DNA of 64,000 bases from Verrucomicrobiota bacterium (GCA_028343615.1 JAOLZA010000006.1:1-64000); one strand, 5' to 3'. Shown: positions 54,759 through 64,000, numbered from the stretch's first letter. The notes: generated by a model from the letters alone, not told the origin. Program-made: numbers and translations.

Positions 54759-55757
54759 TTATTTCGATTCATTGCCGTCTGGATCCCAGGAGCGCTGAGA
54801 AATTAGCTTTCCATTTTTGTAGATCAACTCCCAGCGTTTCACGCCGGAATCGTACCAATGCGTTTCTACGCCAACCTGAATTCCGTTTTCGTAAAAGCGT
54901 TCGGATTCCAGCTGTTTATTCTTGTAATACCCCACCACGCGGCCAGTGTACGACCCAGATCCTCCTCGCTTATACCATAGACCTTTTTCAAGCAAGCCGA
55001 CCCGGGCGCCTTTGGCGTTACGTTTTTCCACTTCTTCAAACTTGGACGTTTGCGGCTCTTTGTTTTTTTGTGCGGAGAATTTTAACAGGCGAATCACCAC
55101 CGTGGCTTTGCTGTCAATCGCCGGAAGTCCTTTGGGTTGGGGTCGCCACAGTTCGTCATCATCGCGGCCGGGGCGGGGGTTGTTAAATTGGGCGGCGTTG
55201 TCGGTGATGAGCGAAATGATAGAGCCATCGCGCTGCGCCAGAAACTGTCCCTCGAACACGCGGGACCCATTGAAGATGAACGGCCCCTTTTTTGCCGGTT
55301 GTAGTTTTGGGTGTATGGTCTGTACGAACCGTTCGATGCGCTCCTTCTTTCCTTTACCGTCCTCTTCCCAGTGCAATTCAATATCAACAGGCTGACCGGG
55401 GATTGGGGTTTTTGCATCATCAGAAATGAGTTTGCCGACGCTGCCTTTGGCGTTAAGAAGCAGCATTGCTACTTGAACGTGGTGAGGCTCGGCGGTGGTG
55501 ACGAACAGGCTCTCATGCACCTTGCCGCGACCGGTGACCACGAGATATTCGATGGGCCCTTCGTGCATTTCAATGGTAACCGGGATGTGAACTTCCTTCG
55601 CTTTTTTCACTAGTTTCACTGTGCCGACTTGCAGTATGTCCGGCGTGATTTCTTTGATGACTGGCTGGGGCAAAGGCTCCGGCTTGAAAGGGTCGTCCTG
55701 CGCGTGGATGCTCACCAGAGCACTGGATAAAATGAGGGGAAGGCAGAATCGTTTCAT
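54759..55757 (-). CDS. Secreted YdjY-domain protein with C-terminal MORN/YwqK-like repeats
   Basis: 332 aa from ATG 55757 (MKRFCLPLILSSALVSIHA signal); the longer ORF start is not needed. The YdjY-like domain lies at about 45-200: IPVTIEMHEGPIEYLVVTGRGKVHESLF and HVQVAMLLLNAKG. After a charged linker the last 65 residues form three MORN-like strands (GRVVGYYKNKQLESERFYENG, GVETHWYDSGVKRWELIYKNG, ISQRSWDPDG) as in YwqK-type proteins. No enzyme motif. Pairs with the toroid protein downstream; the joint role is unknown, perhaps at the cell surface. Confidence 0.78.
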   Translation of the reverse strand: MKRFCLPLILSSALVSIHAQDDPFKPEPLPQPVIKEITPDILQVGTVKLVKKAKEVHIPVTIEMHEGPIEYLVVTGRGKVHESLFVTTAEPHHVQVAMLLLNAKGSVGKLISDDAKTPIPGQPVDIELHWEEDGKGKKERIERFVQTIHPKLQPAKKGPFIFNGSRVFEGQFLAQRDGSIISLITDNAAQFNNPRPGRDDDELWRPQPKGLPAIDSKATVVIRLLKFSAQKNKEPQTSKFEEVEKRNAKGARVGLLEKGLWYKRGGSGSYTGRVVGYYKNKQLESERFYENGIQVGVETHWYDSGVKRWELIYKNGKLISQRSWDPDGNESK

Positions 55758-55847
55758 CGTGTTGCTGATTAGATTGACGGTTTTTTTGGGATTTTGCGAC
55801 AAAATTCGGCTTGGTTTTTAGGGCAGTCGCCACTACCAATTCCGTCG

Positions 55848-57956
55848 ATGGAAATTCCTGAAACAGTCATCGCGCTGAACAAACTTGCGCGTAATATTTG
55901 GTGGACGTGGAATCAGGATGCGCGCGGCATCTTCGGCGAGCTTTCGCCGCGTACGTGGCAGAATGTGTATCACAATCCCGTAGCGATCCTGAGGGAGGTG
56001 TCGAACACAGAATTGCGCATGCGTTTGCTGGAGCCGGATTATGCGAAGCGCGTGGCCGATGTGTTGGAGGAATTCGAGAGCTACATGAACGCCAAGGACA
56101 CTTGGGTGACGCGAGAAGTCCCCGAGCTGAACAATCGGCGCGTGACATATTTCTCGGCGGAATTCGGCCTCCACGAAACGCTCCCTATCGCCGCAGGCGG
56201 CTTGGGTGTGTTGGCGGGTGACCATATCAAAAGCGCCAGCGATCTCGGCCTTAACTTTTGCGGCATCACACTTTTTTATCGAGAAGGTTATTTCCAGCAA
56301 GCCATTAACCACGACAACTGGCAGGCCGAATATTACAACCAACTTAATCCGCGCAATCTCCCGATGGACGCCGTAATCGATGTCGACGGCAAACCTATCA
56401 CTTGCTCAGTGGACATCGCCACAGACACCATCTGCTTCCGCGCCTGGCGTATCAATGTCGGTCGCTGCCCTTTGTACCTTCTCGATACCAATCTGCCCGA
56501 AAACCCTGCTCATTATCGTGATCTAACTTTGCGAGTGTACGGCGGTGACACCACCACACGCATACAACAGGAAATACTTCTCGGCATCGGCGGCGTAAAA
56601 CTCATGCGCGCCTTGGGTGAAAAGCCCAGTGTTTTTCATATGAACGAGGGCCATGCGGCATTTCTCGCACTGGAACTCATCCGCGAAAAAATGGCTACCG
56701 GAGACAGCTTTAATGAAGCACTTACCGCCACGCGTGATCAGTGTGTTTTCACCACGCACACGCCAGTGCCAGCGGGGCACGACCGTTTCTCTCCGGAGCT
56801 GATGAACTATTCGCTCAGTCGCTTCGCGAAACAGCTCGATCTCACGCACAAAGAATTGATGGCGATGGGTCGTTTGGATGCCGGCGACGAAACCGAGCAA
56901 TTTTGCATGACCGTGCTCGCGCTCAACGCCGCGCGCGCTGCCAATGGGGTTAGCGAGCTTCACGGCGCGGTTAGTCGCGAAATGTGGCAGGAGAAATTTA
57001 ACGTGCCCGTTAGTGATGTGCCCATCGGCCACATCACTAACGGCATTCACACACTCGGCTGGATGAGCCGCAGCGCTCGCGATTTCTGGCAACCGCGTCT
57101 CGGCAATGGCCCGAAATTTTACGAACATATTAATGACGCCAAATTCTGGGAGAAGGTGGAGGACAAAGATTTTATTTCCGACGAGGAGCTTTGGGCCTTG
57201 CGCTACCGTTTGCGGCGCGAGTTAATCGATTTCACCCGCGGACGTCTCGTTGATGTGCCGCCTTCGCGAGAGGGTGACTTTATCAGTTATGATCATCTTC
57301 TCGATGCTGACACGCTTACTGTCGGCTTCGCCCGCCGCTTTGCCACATACAAGCGCGCCCCACTTATTTTCGATCACTTCGAGAAAGTTGTGAAGCTCGC
57401 AAAAGACGCCGAGCGGCCTGTTCAATTCATCTTTGCTGGTAAAGCACATCCTGCCGATGAGGACGGCAAGCGGTTCATTCAAAAAATTGTCCACCTCGCC
57501 AAGCACAGCGAGCTGCAGGGGCACTTGGTGTTCATTGAAAATTACGATATCCAAGTTGGCAGAATGCTCGTTGGTGGTTGCGATGTGTGGCTAAACAATC
57601 CCCGCCGCCCACTCGAAGCCAGTGGCACGAGTGGCATGAAAACCGCCGCACACGGCGGCCTTAATTGCAGTATAATGGACGGTTGGTGGCGCGAGATTTA
57701 TGATGGAGATAACGGGTACTCCATCGGCGATGATTCGCATCCGAATAACCTCGAGGAACAGGATCGAGTTGATAGTGAGAATTTGTTTCGAGTGTTGTCC
57801 GAGGAGGTGATCCCCACTTTTTATAATCGCGATGCTGCAGGCTTGCCGCGCCAGTGGATTCGCAAAATGCGCCACGCGATGGCGACTGTAACGCCGAAAT
57901 ATAACACTTGGCGAATGGTGCAGGATTATTCGCGCAAATATTATTTAGAAGACTAA
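55848..57956 (+). CDS. glgP: Alpha-glucan phosphorylase
   Basis: PLP-dependent phosphorylase releasing glucose-1-phosphate from glycogen or maltodextrin. ATG 55848 (MEIPETVIALNKLARNIWWTW). The N-terminal DUF3417-type region (NIWWTWNQDARGIFGELSP) marks the shorter GlgP subfamily found in many bacteria and archaea. Seen: HMNEGHAAFLALELI, FTTHTPVPAGHDRF, GFARRFATYKRAPLI, and the PLP lysine near 600 in SGTSGMKTAAHGGLNCSIMDGWW. 702 aa, full length for this type. rlmN follows after one base. Confidence 0.93.
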   Translation: MEIPETVIALNKLARNIWWTWNQDARGIFGELSPRTWQNVYHNPVAILREVSNTELRMRLLEPDYAKRVADVLEEFESYMNAKDTWVTREVPELNNRRVTYFSAEFGLHETLPIAAGGLGVLAGDHIKSASDLGLNFCGITLFYREGYFQQAINHDNWQAEYYNQLNPRNLPMDAVIDVDGKPITCSVDIATDTICFRAWRINVGRCPLYLLDTNLPENPAHYRDLTLRVYGGDTTTRIQQEILLGIGGVKLMRALGEKPSVFHMNEGHAAFLALELIREKMATGDSFNEALTATRDQCVFTTHTPVPAGHDRFSPELMNYSLSRFAKQLDLTHKELMAMGRLDAGDETEQFCMTVLALNAARAANGVSELHGAVSREMWQEKFNVPVSDVPIGHITNGIHTLGWMSRSARDFWQPRLGNGPKFYEHINDAKFWEKVEDKDFISDEELWALRYRLRRELIDFTRGRLVDVPPSREGDFISYDHLLDADTLTVGFARRFATYKRAPLIFDHFEKVVKLAKDAERPVQFIFAGKAHPADEDGKRFIQKIVHLAKHSELQGHLVFIENYDIQVGRMLVGGCDVWLNNPRRPLEASGTSGMKTAAHGGLNCSIMDGWWREIYDGDNGYSIGDDSHPNNLEEQDRVDSENLFRVLSEEVIPTFYNRDAAGLPRQWIRKMRHAMATVTPKYNTWRMVQDYSRKYYLED

Positions 57957-57957
57957 C

Positions 57958-59040
57958 GTGAGCCGGCCCATTTCATCGCAAACGCCCGAGGCCCTTGGCG
58001 CATGGCTGGACGAACGTGGCGAGAAGCCGTATCGCGCCACCCAAATCCTCAAATGGGTGCACCAACATTTTGTCGCTGATTGGGCGGCGATGTCCAATCT
58101 ATCGAAGCCACTCCAAGCCGGCCTCAGCGAGGCATTTGACTTTTCCACCATTGAGCTGGCTCGCAAAGAGGGCGACGCGGACGCCACCCAAAAGTTCCTC
58201 TGGAAACTGCGCGACCATCAACTGGTTGAAAGTGTGCTTATCCCCGCTAGTCCCGCGCTATACGGAGAGCCCAGTGATCGCCATACGCTTTGCGTTTCCA
58301 CCCAAGTCGGCTGTGCGTACGGCTGCACCTTTTGCGCTAGCGGACTATACGGCTTCAAGCGCAACCTAGAGCCGGCCGAAATCATTGACCAAGTGCTCGC
58401 CGTGGAACGTTTGCAGGGCAGGGGAGGGGAGCGTGCCATCAACAACCTCGTCATTATGGGAATGGGTGAGCCATTAGCCAATTACGCCAACCTGATGGCC
58501 GCCCTCGAAATTCTCAATGCTGATTGGGGTACAAATATCGGCGCGCGTAAAATTACCATTTCCACTAGCGGACTCGTGCCACAAGTTAAAAAACTCGCTG
58601 CCCAGCCTCGCCAGTACCGCCTCGCCATCAGCCTCCACGGCGCTACTGATGCCGTGCGCAATCGGATAATGCCGATCAACCGCAAGTATCCCTTGCGCGA
58701 ACTCACTGCCGCTATCGAAGAATATCAACAATCAAAAAGCGGCAAGGTCACGCTGGAGTACATTCTCATTGCCGGCGTGAATGATGTCCTCGACCAAGTT
58801 GCCCCGCTCGCCGAACTTGCGCACCGCCTTCGTGCAAAAGTAAATCTTATTCCTTACAACCATGTTGACGGCCTTGAATGGAGCCGCCCCGATGACGCTG
58901 TCCAAGATGTTTTCCACGAGGCGTTGATGTCCCATGGAACTCTCACCACCCTCCGCCGCGAAAAAGGCCATGACATCGATGCCGCATGTGGTCAGCTCCG
59001 CCTACGAACAGAAAAAGAATTGGCTGAAGCGAATGGCTAA
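57958..59040 (+). CDS. rlmN: 23S rRNA (adenine2503-C2)/tRNA (adenine37-C2) methyltransferase
   Basis: Radical-SAM methyltransferase. The iron-sulfur motif is CAYGCTFCASG (CxxxCxxC, about residue 118), followed by NLVIMGMGEPLANYANLMAAL, KITISTSGLVP, LAISLHGATDAVRNRIMPINRKYPL and the C-terminal end with the methyl-carrying cysteine probably in DIDAACGQL. 360 aa. GTG start right after the glgP stop. No Cfr-specific feature stands out; context and length favour RlmN. Confidence 0.94.
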   Translation: MSRPISSQTPEALGAWLDERGEKPYRATQILKWVHQHFVADWAAMSNLSKPLQAGLSEAFDFSTIELARKEGDADATQKFLWKLRDHQLVESVLIPASPALYGEPSDRHTLCVSTQVGCAYGCTFCASGLYGFKRNLEPAEIIDQVLAVERLQGRGGERAINNLVIMGMGEPLANYANLMAALEILNADWGTNIGARKITISTSGLVPQVKKLAAQPRQYRLAISLHGATDAVRNRIMPINRKYPLRELTAAIEEYQQSKSGKVTLEYILIAGVNDVLDQVAPLAELAHRLRAKVNLIPYNHVDGLEWSRPDDAVQDVFHEALMSHGTLTTLRREKGHDIDAACGQLRLRTEKELAEANG

Positions 59041-59055
59041 GCTACAACTTTCTAG

Positions 59056-59667
59056 GTGATTGCGTTGCTGGATTATGGAGCGGGTAATGTCCGCAGTGTT
59101 CAGAAGGCGTTAATGGCGGCCGGCGGGGAGGTGGCTTTAGTGTCATCGCCGGAGGAATTGGCGCGCGCGGATTCAGTTGTGCTCCCGGGCGTGGGGGCAT
59201 TTGATGATTGTGTGAACGCGATGCAACAGCAGGAATTGTTTGGCGCGGCAAAAGACTTCATTCAAACAGGCAAGCCATTCCTTGGGATTTGCGTGGGCTA
59301 TCAGGCGTTGTTCGAGAAGAGCGAGGAGTTTAGTTCATGCGCGGCGGGCTTAGGCGTTTTCGATGGCAGTGTGGTGCGGTTTGCGGAGAACGGAATTAAG
59401 GTGCCGCAAATTGGCTGGAACGAAGTGGAGTTTGAAAAGCCAGAGTGCCCTATTCTGATGGGGATCGAATCGGGAAGCCATTTTTATTTCGTGCACAGTT
59501 ATTTCCCGAAGCCCACAGACCAATCTATCGTGGCGACGCGGACGACCTATGGCGAATCATTTGCCTCGGCGGCGTGGCGCGACAATGTGTTTGCCACGCA
59601 ATTTCATCCAGAAAAAAGCCAAAAAGTGGGGCTGAAAATGCTTGAGAACTTTGTTGGGCTTGCCTGA
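59056..59667 (+). CDS. hisH: Imidazole glycerol phosphate synthase, glutaminase subunit
   Basis: Provides ammonia to HisF in histidine synthesis. GTG start 59056 (product begins [15 protein letters not shown]). The nucleophile is C79 in [11 protein letters not shown], and the His-Glu pair is in [10 protein letters not shown] near residue 185; the loop LPGVGAFDD is typical. 203 aa. hisF and hisA are not adjacent, and the neighbours are rlmN and a superoxide dismutase gene. Confidence 0.94.
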   Translation: MIALLDYGAGNVRSVQKALMAAGGEVALVSSPEELARADSVVLPGVGAFDDCVNAMQQQELFGAAKDFIQTGKPFLGICVGYQALFEKSEEFSSCAAGLGVFDGSVVRFAENGIKVPQIGWNEVEFEKPECPILMGIESGSHFYFVHSYFPKPTDQSIVATRTTYGESFASAAWRDNVFATQFHPEKSQKVGLKMLENFVGLA

Positions 59668-59688
59668 TACCCTTACGATTGCTAACGT
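59660..59688 (+). promoter_or_regulatory. Predicted promoter of the superoxide dismutase gene
   Basis: TTGCCT at 59660-59665 inside the end of hisH, 17-bp spacer, TAACGT at 59683-59688, 16 bases before the ATG. Confidence 0.4.
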
Positions 59689-59704
59689 CCGCCGAACAAA
59701 AAAT

Positions 59705-60319
59705 ATGTCTTACGAACTCCCCGACCTCCCGTACGCGCACGACGCGTTGGAACCCCACATCGATGCGCAGACGATGGAAATCCATCACGGCAAGCATCAC
59801 GCCACTTACATAGCCAAGCTCAATGCGGCGCTGGGAGGCCACGACGATCTTGCCGGCAAAAGCATCGACGATCTTGTGAGTGATCTCGAATCAGTGCCGG
59901 ATGAGATTCGTGGTGCCGTACGCAACCACGGCGGCGGACACGCCAACCATTCGCTTTTCTGGAAGATTATGGGGCCCGGCGGTGGCGGAGAACCCACGGG
60001 CGCATTGGCTGAAGCCATCGAGGCGGAACTCGGCGGAATGGATTCGTTTAAGGAGAAATTCGAAGCCGCCGGCGCCACACGTTTCGGAAGCGGTTGGGCT
60101 TGGCTTTGCGTCAAGCCCGACGGCACCTTATGTGTTTGCAGCACGGCGAACCAAGACACCCCGCTGATGGAAGACCGCACGCCCATTCTCGGCTGTGATG
60201 TTTGGGAGCATGCCTATTATTTGAAATACCAAAACCGCCGACCTGATTATCTTAAGGCGTTTTGGAGCGTGGTGAACTGGGACGCCGTGGCCGGAAATTA
60301 CACTGAAGCCAAGGGCTAA
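59705..60319 (+). CDS. sod: Superoxide dismutase, Fe/Mn type
   Basis: Converts superoxide to oxygen and hydrogen peroxide. ATG 59705 ([17 protein letters not shown]). Metal ligands are H27 ([13 protein letters not shown]), the His in HANHSLFW, and the Asp and His of [29 protein letters not shown] next to the second ligand and the Gly residues favour manganese, but Fe versus Mn cannot be settled by eye. 204 aa, cytoplasmic (no signal). A hairpin with a T-run follows the stop. Confidence 0.94.
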   Translation: MSYELPDLPYAHDALEPHIDAQTMEIHHGKHHATYIAKLNAALGGHDDLAGKSIDDLVSDLESVPDEIRGAVRNHGGGHANHSLFWKIMGPGGGGEPTGALAEAIEAELGGMDSFKEKFEAAGATRFGSGWAWLCVKPDGTLCVCSTANQDTPLMEDRTPILGCDVWEHAYYLKYQNRRPDYLKAFWSVVNWDAVAGNYTEAKG

Positions 60320-60348
60320 GTTTCCCCTAACAATAAAACCAACACGAT

Positions 60349-60377
60349 GGGCAGGATTTATTCCTGCTCATTTTTTT
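60349..60377 (+). terminator. Intrinsic terminator of the sod gene
   Basis: GGGCAGGA pairs with TCCTGCTC (one G-U) around TTTAT, followed by ATTTTTTT. It overlaps the last codons of the convergent amidohydrolase gene. Confidence 0.8.
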
Positions 60378-61699
60378 GGTCGCCCAAATTGCTTTGGGCG
60401 GTTTTTGTATTTTTCGTAGAGACGGGTGTGGCGGCTTTGTAGGCTGACTTTTACGCCGTCGATCCACATATGTTTTACGTTGGTGCGGATATCGAAAATG
60501 TCGCCATCCACCGCGATGAAGGTGGCTTCCTTTTGTGGGGTGAGCGAGCCAAGGCGGTCGGCCACGTTGAGCATTTGAGCGGGGTGCAGGGTGAGGCTGC
60601 GCAGGGCTGCTTCGCGTGGCAGGCCGTGGGCAATGGACTTTGCGGCGGCGTAGACGATGTTTCGCACGCGGGATGCGCCCCACGAACCCATCGCTTCGCT
60701 GTGAGCGATTTTCACGCCGGCTTTATGAAGTATGCCGGCAGCGCGGAAATGGATGTCATGCGGGTCGGTGTCGCGTTGGGGCAGGGTGAAGACATTGTCG
60801 AAAATCACGGGCACCTTTTCCTTGGCGAGCAGATCGGCGATTTGCCACGCATCGCGTGAGGCGGCGAGTAAAATTTTGAATTTGCGCTGCTTGGCCCACG
60901 CCACCGCGGTTTTGATTTGGCGGATCTCATTGGCATGTACCATTATCGGTTGTTTTCCCGAAAGGGCGCTGAGCATCCCTTCCCACGCAGGAACCTTCCT
61001 GAAGCCCGCACCACCGGCTTTGCGCGCACGGGCGTACGCTTGGGCCTCATTAAAAAAATCATCAATCGTTTTAATTTTTTTGTCCCGAGAGCGAATTTGC
61101 TCCTTGGGCGATTTGTGTTTGTCGGGGTCACGCAGGGTTTCTTTGGGGCGCGTGTTGAGTGTCATCACGGGCCACCAAAGATGAAGAGCAGCATGGGGTT
61201 TTACAGTCATATCCTCCACGCCCCAACCGGCCAGCTTAATGAGGCCAGAAGAGCCAGTGATACTGCCGCCCATTGGCGCGACGAGTGCGTGAGTGAATCC
61301 ATTGGCTCGCGCGACTGGGATCAGCTCCGAATCAGGGTTAACAGAAACCCATGCCTCCACGTCGGGGGTGAACTCGCCCACCTCGGTGGTGTCTTGCGTG
61401 GCGCGCACGGCGTTAATCTCTGTGAGCCCCAGCGACGTGGTGGCAGCGATGAGTCCGGGGTACAGATGCAGCTTGCCTAGATCGACCACTTTTGTCTGGC
61501 GCGTTACCCGGAGGTTTTGGCCGATGGCTTGAATGATGCCGTCGGTGACGAGCATTTGAGCGTTTTCAATCGTGCCCTTATCCGCCGTGTGAATGACGGC
61601 TGCTTTATAAAGCACTGTTTGAGGTTGCTCTTGCGCTTGGAGCGTGGAGGCGGCGAATAGAATTAGTATGAGTTTGTTCACGGTTTGACTTTTCGGCAT
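60368..61699 (-). CDS. Secreted amidohydrolase-fold protein lacking the HxH metal motif
   Basis: 443 aa with a signal peptide (KLILILFAASTLQAQ). Amidohydrolase fold related to imidazolonepropionase-like and dihydroorotase-like proteins: the beta-sandwich start (TVLYKAAVIHTADKGTIENAQMLVTDG), PIMVHANEIRQI, AHSEAMGSWG, and ALRSLTLHPAQMLNVADRLGSL at the end. Where the family has GLIDxHxHLG, this protein has GLIAATTSLG (82-91): the Asp and both metal-binding His are absent. It overlaps the next upstream gene by 22 bp, and the two probably form one unit. It may be a non-catalytic partner of that enzyme. Confidence 0.85.
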   Translation of the reverse strand: MPKSQTVNKLILILFAASTLQAQEQPQTVLYKAAVIHTADKGTIENAQMLVTDGIIQAIGQNLRVTRQTKVVDLGKLHLYPGLIAATTSLGLTEINAVRATQDTTEVGEFTPDVEAWVSVNPDSELIPVARANGFTHALVAPMGGSITGSSGLIKLAGWGVEDMTVKPHAALHLWWPVMTLNTRPKETLRDPDKHKSPKEQIRSRDKKIKTIDDFFNEAQAYARARKAGGAGFRKVPAWEGMLSALSGKQPIMVHANEIRQIKTAVAWAKQRKFKILLAASRDAWQIADLLAKEKVPVIFDNVFTLPQRDTDPHDIHFRAAGILHKAGVKIAHSEAMGSWGASRVRNIVYAAAKSIAHGLPREAALRSLTLHPAQMLNVADRLGSLTPQKEATFIAVDGDIFDIRTNVKHMWIDGVKVSLQSRHTRLYEKYKNRPKQFGRPKK

Positions 61700-63999
61700 T
61701 CGTAGCAGTTGTTAAGTGCGTGCGCCTTCTCGAGGGCGCGAAGAAAAAAAGCTGAACGCGCAGCAACACCGGCGTTTTCTTTTCCGTCCTTCTTGCGGGC
61801 CTTTGCGAGAAGCGCCGTGCGCTCGCCGGCAAGTGCCTTGGCGCGGGCGGGGGCTTTGGAGCGGGCGTAGTATTGTTTACCTTCGATCCACGTTTGTTCG
61901 CAGAGGGCTTGGGTGGAGAGCGGGTGACCGTTCCATAGGACAAAGTCTGCGTCCTTGCCAATTTCGAGTGAGCCGACCCATTGATCGATGTGGAGTTGTT
62001 TGGCGGGGTTGAGCGTCACAAACTTCAGCGCGGCTTCTTCGCTGGTGCCACCATACTTCACGGCCTTGGCGGCTTCGAGGTTCATTCGGCGAGCGAGGTC
62101 GCTCGAATCAGAATTGAAACTCACAACCGCACCGCGCGCATGCATTAACGAACCGGCGTAAGGAATGGCGTCATACACCTCAAATTTGTACGCCCACCAA
62201 TCGCTAAAGGCCGATGCACCCGCACCATGCGCGGCAATTTCATCAGCAATTTTATACCCCTCTAATACGTGTTGCAGTGTACCAATCTTTACTCCGAAGC
62301 GTTCCATCGTGCGCATAAAAATGAGCATCTCGTCCTGCCGATACGAATGGCAGTGAACAAGGCGCTTCCCGTTGATGATTTCGCCGATGGCTTCGAGTTC
62401 AAGATTGCGGCGTATGGGCGCAACGTCCTCGCGCAGTTGATCGGAAAGATATTGGCGAGCGGCGGTGAAGCGATTGTTGAAAAACGTCTTCACGCCCATT
62501 CGCGTTTGCGGAAAGCGCGTGGTTTTATCGTCGCCCCAGTTAGATTGCTTCACGTTTTCCCCAAGGGCAAACTTGATGCCGGATGGAGCTTTGGTAAATT
62601 TCATGTCATCCGGCGGCGCGCCATGGCGAAGCTTGATCACTTGGTTTTGCCCGCCAATGGGATTAGCCGATCCGTGTAACAGATTTGCGGTCGTAAGCCC
62701 GCCGGCGAGTTGGCGGAAAATGTTTTCTGTCTCGGAATTGACCACATCCCCAATGCGTACCATTGCGCTGGAGGGCAGGGTGCCTTCGTTCACGCCTCCG
62801 AGAATCATGCTGTGGCTATGGCAATCGATGAGGCCGGGCGTAACGTGCATCCCCTTCGCATTAACCACAATGCCGTCGAAGGATTCCGGTGGGTTAAGAT
62901 TGCGCCCCACCTCAACAAATCGACCATTGGCGATGCGAATGGAGCCATTGGTGATCACGCCCTCCGGTCCGCACGTCCAAATTGTGGCGTTTTGTATAAT
63001 CACATTCTTCGGCGAGAGCAATGGCCCGCGAAAAGCGTCAGGTGATTGCGCAATGCGCGGAGCGGGTTTGGAGTCTTTCTTTTTCTTTCCATCCTTTCCA
63101 TCATTGTCAGATTTCTCAGGCGCGGGGTTATCGTTTGCGAAATGGCGACCTTCAATCCAGACAGAATCGATTTCATTTTCAGGGTCAAACCAACCACTTC
63201 CATCAACAATGGTTAAGTTGGCGAGCTTGCCTTTTTCGATGGTGCCGATTTGTTTTTCAGCGCCCATCATTCGCGCCGGTTCAGTGGTGAGCGCTGCGAG
63301 AGCTTCGTCTTCCTTAAGGCCGCGTTCGATGGCGCGCGCGATGTTTTTGCGAAACATCTTACGATCGCTCAGGCCATGGGTGGTGAGGGCGATAGCATGG
63401 TCGCGCTGGAGCATAGCGGGGATCTCCGGAGCCCAATCCCATCCTCGCAGTTGGTCGAGTGACACTTGATTCCAATCATCTTCCTCGGGCAACTCGGGGA
63501 TCGCCGGGAACACCACTGGCACGATGAAGGGTGCTTTGATTTGTTTCATCAATTGCGGTCTTCGCCATTCCTGGCCGGTAGCGACGAGGATAGGATTGAA
63601 GCCCAGCTCCGCAGCGAGCACTTGCGCGCGGTTTAGCATTAGCACGCTGCCTGACTCGATAACGATGTGCTGCTGGCCTGTCTTCGCCAGCACTGGGCGC
63701 AGGGCTTCGAGCGAGGGATTGTATTCGGGGCGCGCATCGGTTGGGTGCGCTTTGTGCCACGCTTGCATCGCGTAATAATGCCGCGCATCAAAAACCGTTT
63801 GGCGAATGACCGCGATCACACCCATCAGCGAGTTGGGGTAGCCTTCCGTGCGTTTGGCGGTGCTGGCAAACGCAAGATGCTGCACGGTGTCCGGCCGCAG
63901 AACCAGTTGGTTGGGGTTCCCATCGCCGAGCAATGCTAGCGTGCCCGTACCGCGATAAATGCCCTCGGTAGGAATCACGTTGGCGGCGGTGAAGCCCAA
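61678..63999 (-). CDS. Large secreted-type amidohydrolase with two amidohydrolase domains (5' end off window)
   Basis: 773 residues visible; the N terminus lies beyond the right edge. The first domain (to about 280) resembles the metal-lacking protein downstream, with QQHIVIESGSVLMLNRA, ALAALTTEPARMMGAEKQIGTI and a short Lys-rich linker (GKDGKKKKDSKP). The second starts near 330 (NVIIQNATIWTCGPEG) and has an intact metal motif GLIDCHSHS near 395, GKRLVHCHSYRQDE, VSFNSDSSDLARR and FVTLNPAKQLHIDQWVGSLEIGKDADFVLW. The substrate is unknown; peptide-derived or cyclic amides are typical for relatives. Confidence 0.85.
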   Translation of the reverse strand: MGFTAANVIPTEGIYRGTGTLALLGDGNPNQLVLRPDTVQHLAFASTAKRTEGYPNSLMGVIAVIRQTVFDARHYYAMQAWHKAHPTDARPEYNPSLEALRPVLAKTGQQHIVIESGSVLMLNRAQVLAAELGFNPILVATGQEWRRPQLMKQIKAPFIVPVVFPAIPELPEEDDWNQVSLDQLRGWDWAPEIPAMLQRDHAIALTTHGLSDRKMFRKNIARAIERGLKEDEALAALTTEPARMMGAEKQIGTIEKGKLANLTIVDGSGWFDPENEIDSVWIEGRHFANDNPAPEKSDNDGKDGKKKKDSKPAPRIAQSPDAFRGPLLSPKNVIIQNATIWTCGPEGVITNGSIRIANGRFVEVGRNLNPPESFDGIVVNAKGMHVTPGLIDCHSHSMILGGVNEGTLPSSAMVRIGDVVNSETENIFRQLAGGLTTANLLHGSANPIGGQNQVIKLRHGAPPDDMKFTKAPSGIKFALGENVKQSNWGDDKTTRFPQTRMGVKTFFNNRFTAARQYLSDQLREDVAPIRRNLELEAIGEIINGKRLVHCHSYRQDEMLIFMRTMERFGVKIGTLQHVLEGYKIADEIAAHGAGASAFSDWWAYKFEVYDAIPYAGSLMHARGAVVSFNSDSSDLARRMNLEAAKAVKYGGTSEEAALKFVTLNPAKQLHIDQWVGSLEIGKDADFVLWNGHPLSTQALCEQTWIEGKQYYARSKAPARAKALAGERTALLAKARKKDGKENAGVAARSAFFLRALEKAHALNNCYECRKVKP

Positions 64000-64000
64000 C

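Overview
The window is about 64 kb of densely packed bacterial chromosome with no rRNA, tRNA, insertion sequence, prophage or CRISPR that I can see. Most genes are single-copy housekeeping genes. The mixture (fused SecDF, gyrB-gyrA pair, many secreted lipoproteins, YdjY-domain and terpenoid-cyclase-like secreted proteins, secreted amidohydrolases, a tiny Lys/Arg-rich protein) fits the PVC superphylum, most likely Verrucomicrobiota. That placement is an inference from gene content and style, not from a marker phylogeny.

Layout. 1-4 kb, minus strand: a partial mannose-1-phosphate guanylyltransferase gene, then trpA, coaX, birA and nadC, tightly packed. 4-9.3 kb, plus strand: msrP, a bifunctional NAD(P)HX repair enzyme, an unknown two-TM protein, an adenylate-kinase-like gene and fmt. 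9.3-15.9 kb: a TetR regulator with a near-perfect 21-bp operator in its own leader, followed by a complete RND efflux system (outer-membrane factor, membrane fusion protein, pump) with overlapping start and stop codons. 15.9-20.7 kb: an MFS transporter with a barrel-sandwich-like periplasmic insert, a HAD hydrolase, folB, a convergent STN-subtilase fusion and an FAH-family enzyme. 20.8-32.9 kb: proS-tgt-yajC-secDF-terC-like-small membrane protein-recJ-ispD, then ctpA and tsaD. The TerC-like protein carries two EF-hand loops. 32.9-36.5 kb: an aminotransferase, a Sel1 lipoprotein, an M23 lipoprotein, a SecD-head-like lipoprotein and a 31-aa basic protein.

36.5-37.9 kb is the only long stretch without a protein gene. 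From about 36,780 to 37,830 it is packed with perfect hairpins, five capped by GNRA and four by UUCG loops, and it ends in a strong intrinsic terminator. I read it as a roughly 1-kb structured non-coding RNA of no class I recognise. It is the main candidate for something undescribed here.

37.9-48 kb: cysK, rho, a WYL regulator, smc, trxB, hisB and an ECF sigma/anti-sigma pair. 48-53.4 kb: gyrB-gyrA. 53.6-55.8 kb, minus strand: two secreted proteins of unknown role. 55.8-60.3 kb: glgP, rlmN, hisH and a superoxide dismutase. 60.4-64 kb, minus strand: two overlapping secreted amidohydrolase genes, one without its HxH metal motif; the other runs off the window edge. Several genes share an upstream pattern TTGCC(A/T/G)-N16/17-TA that may be the main promoter type.
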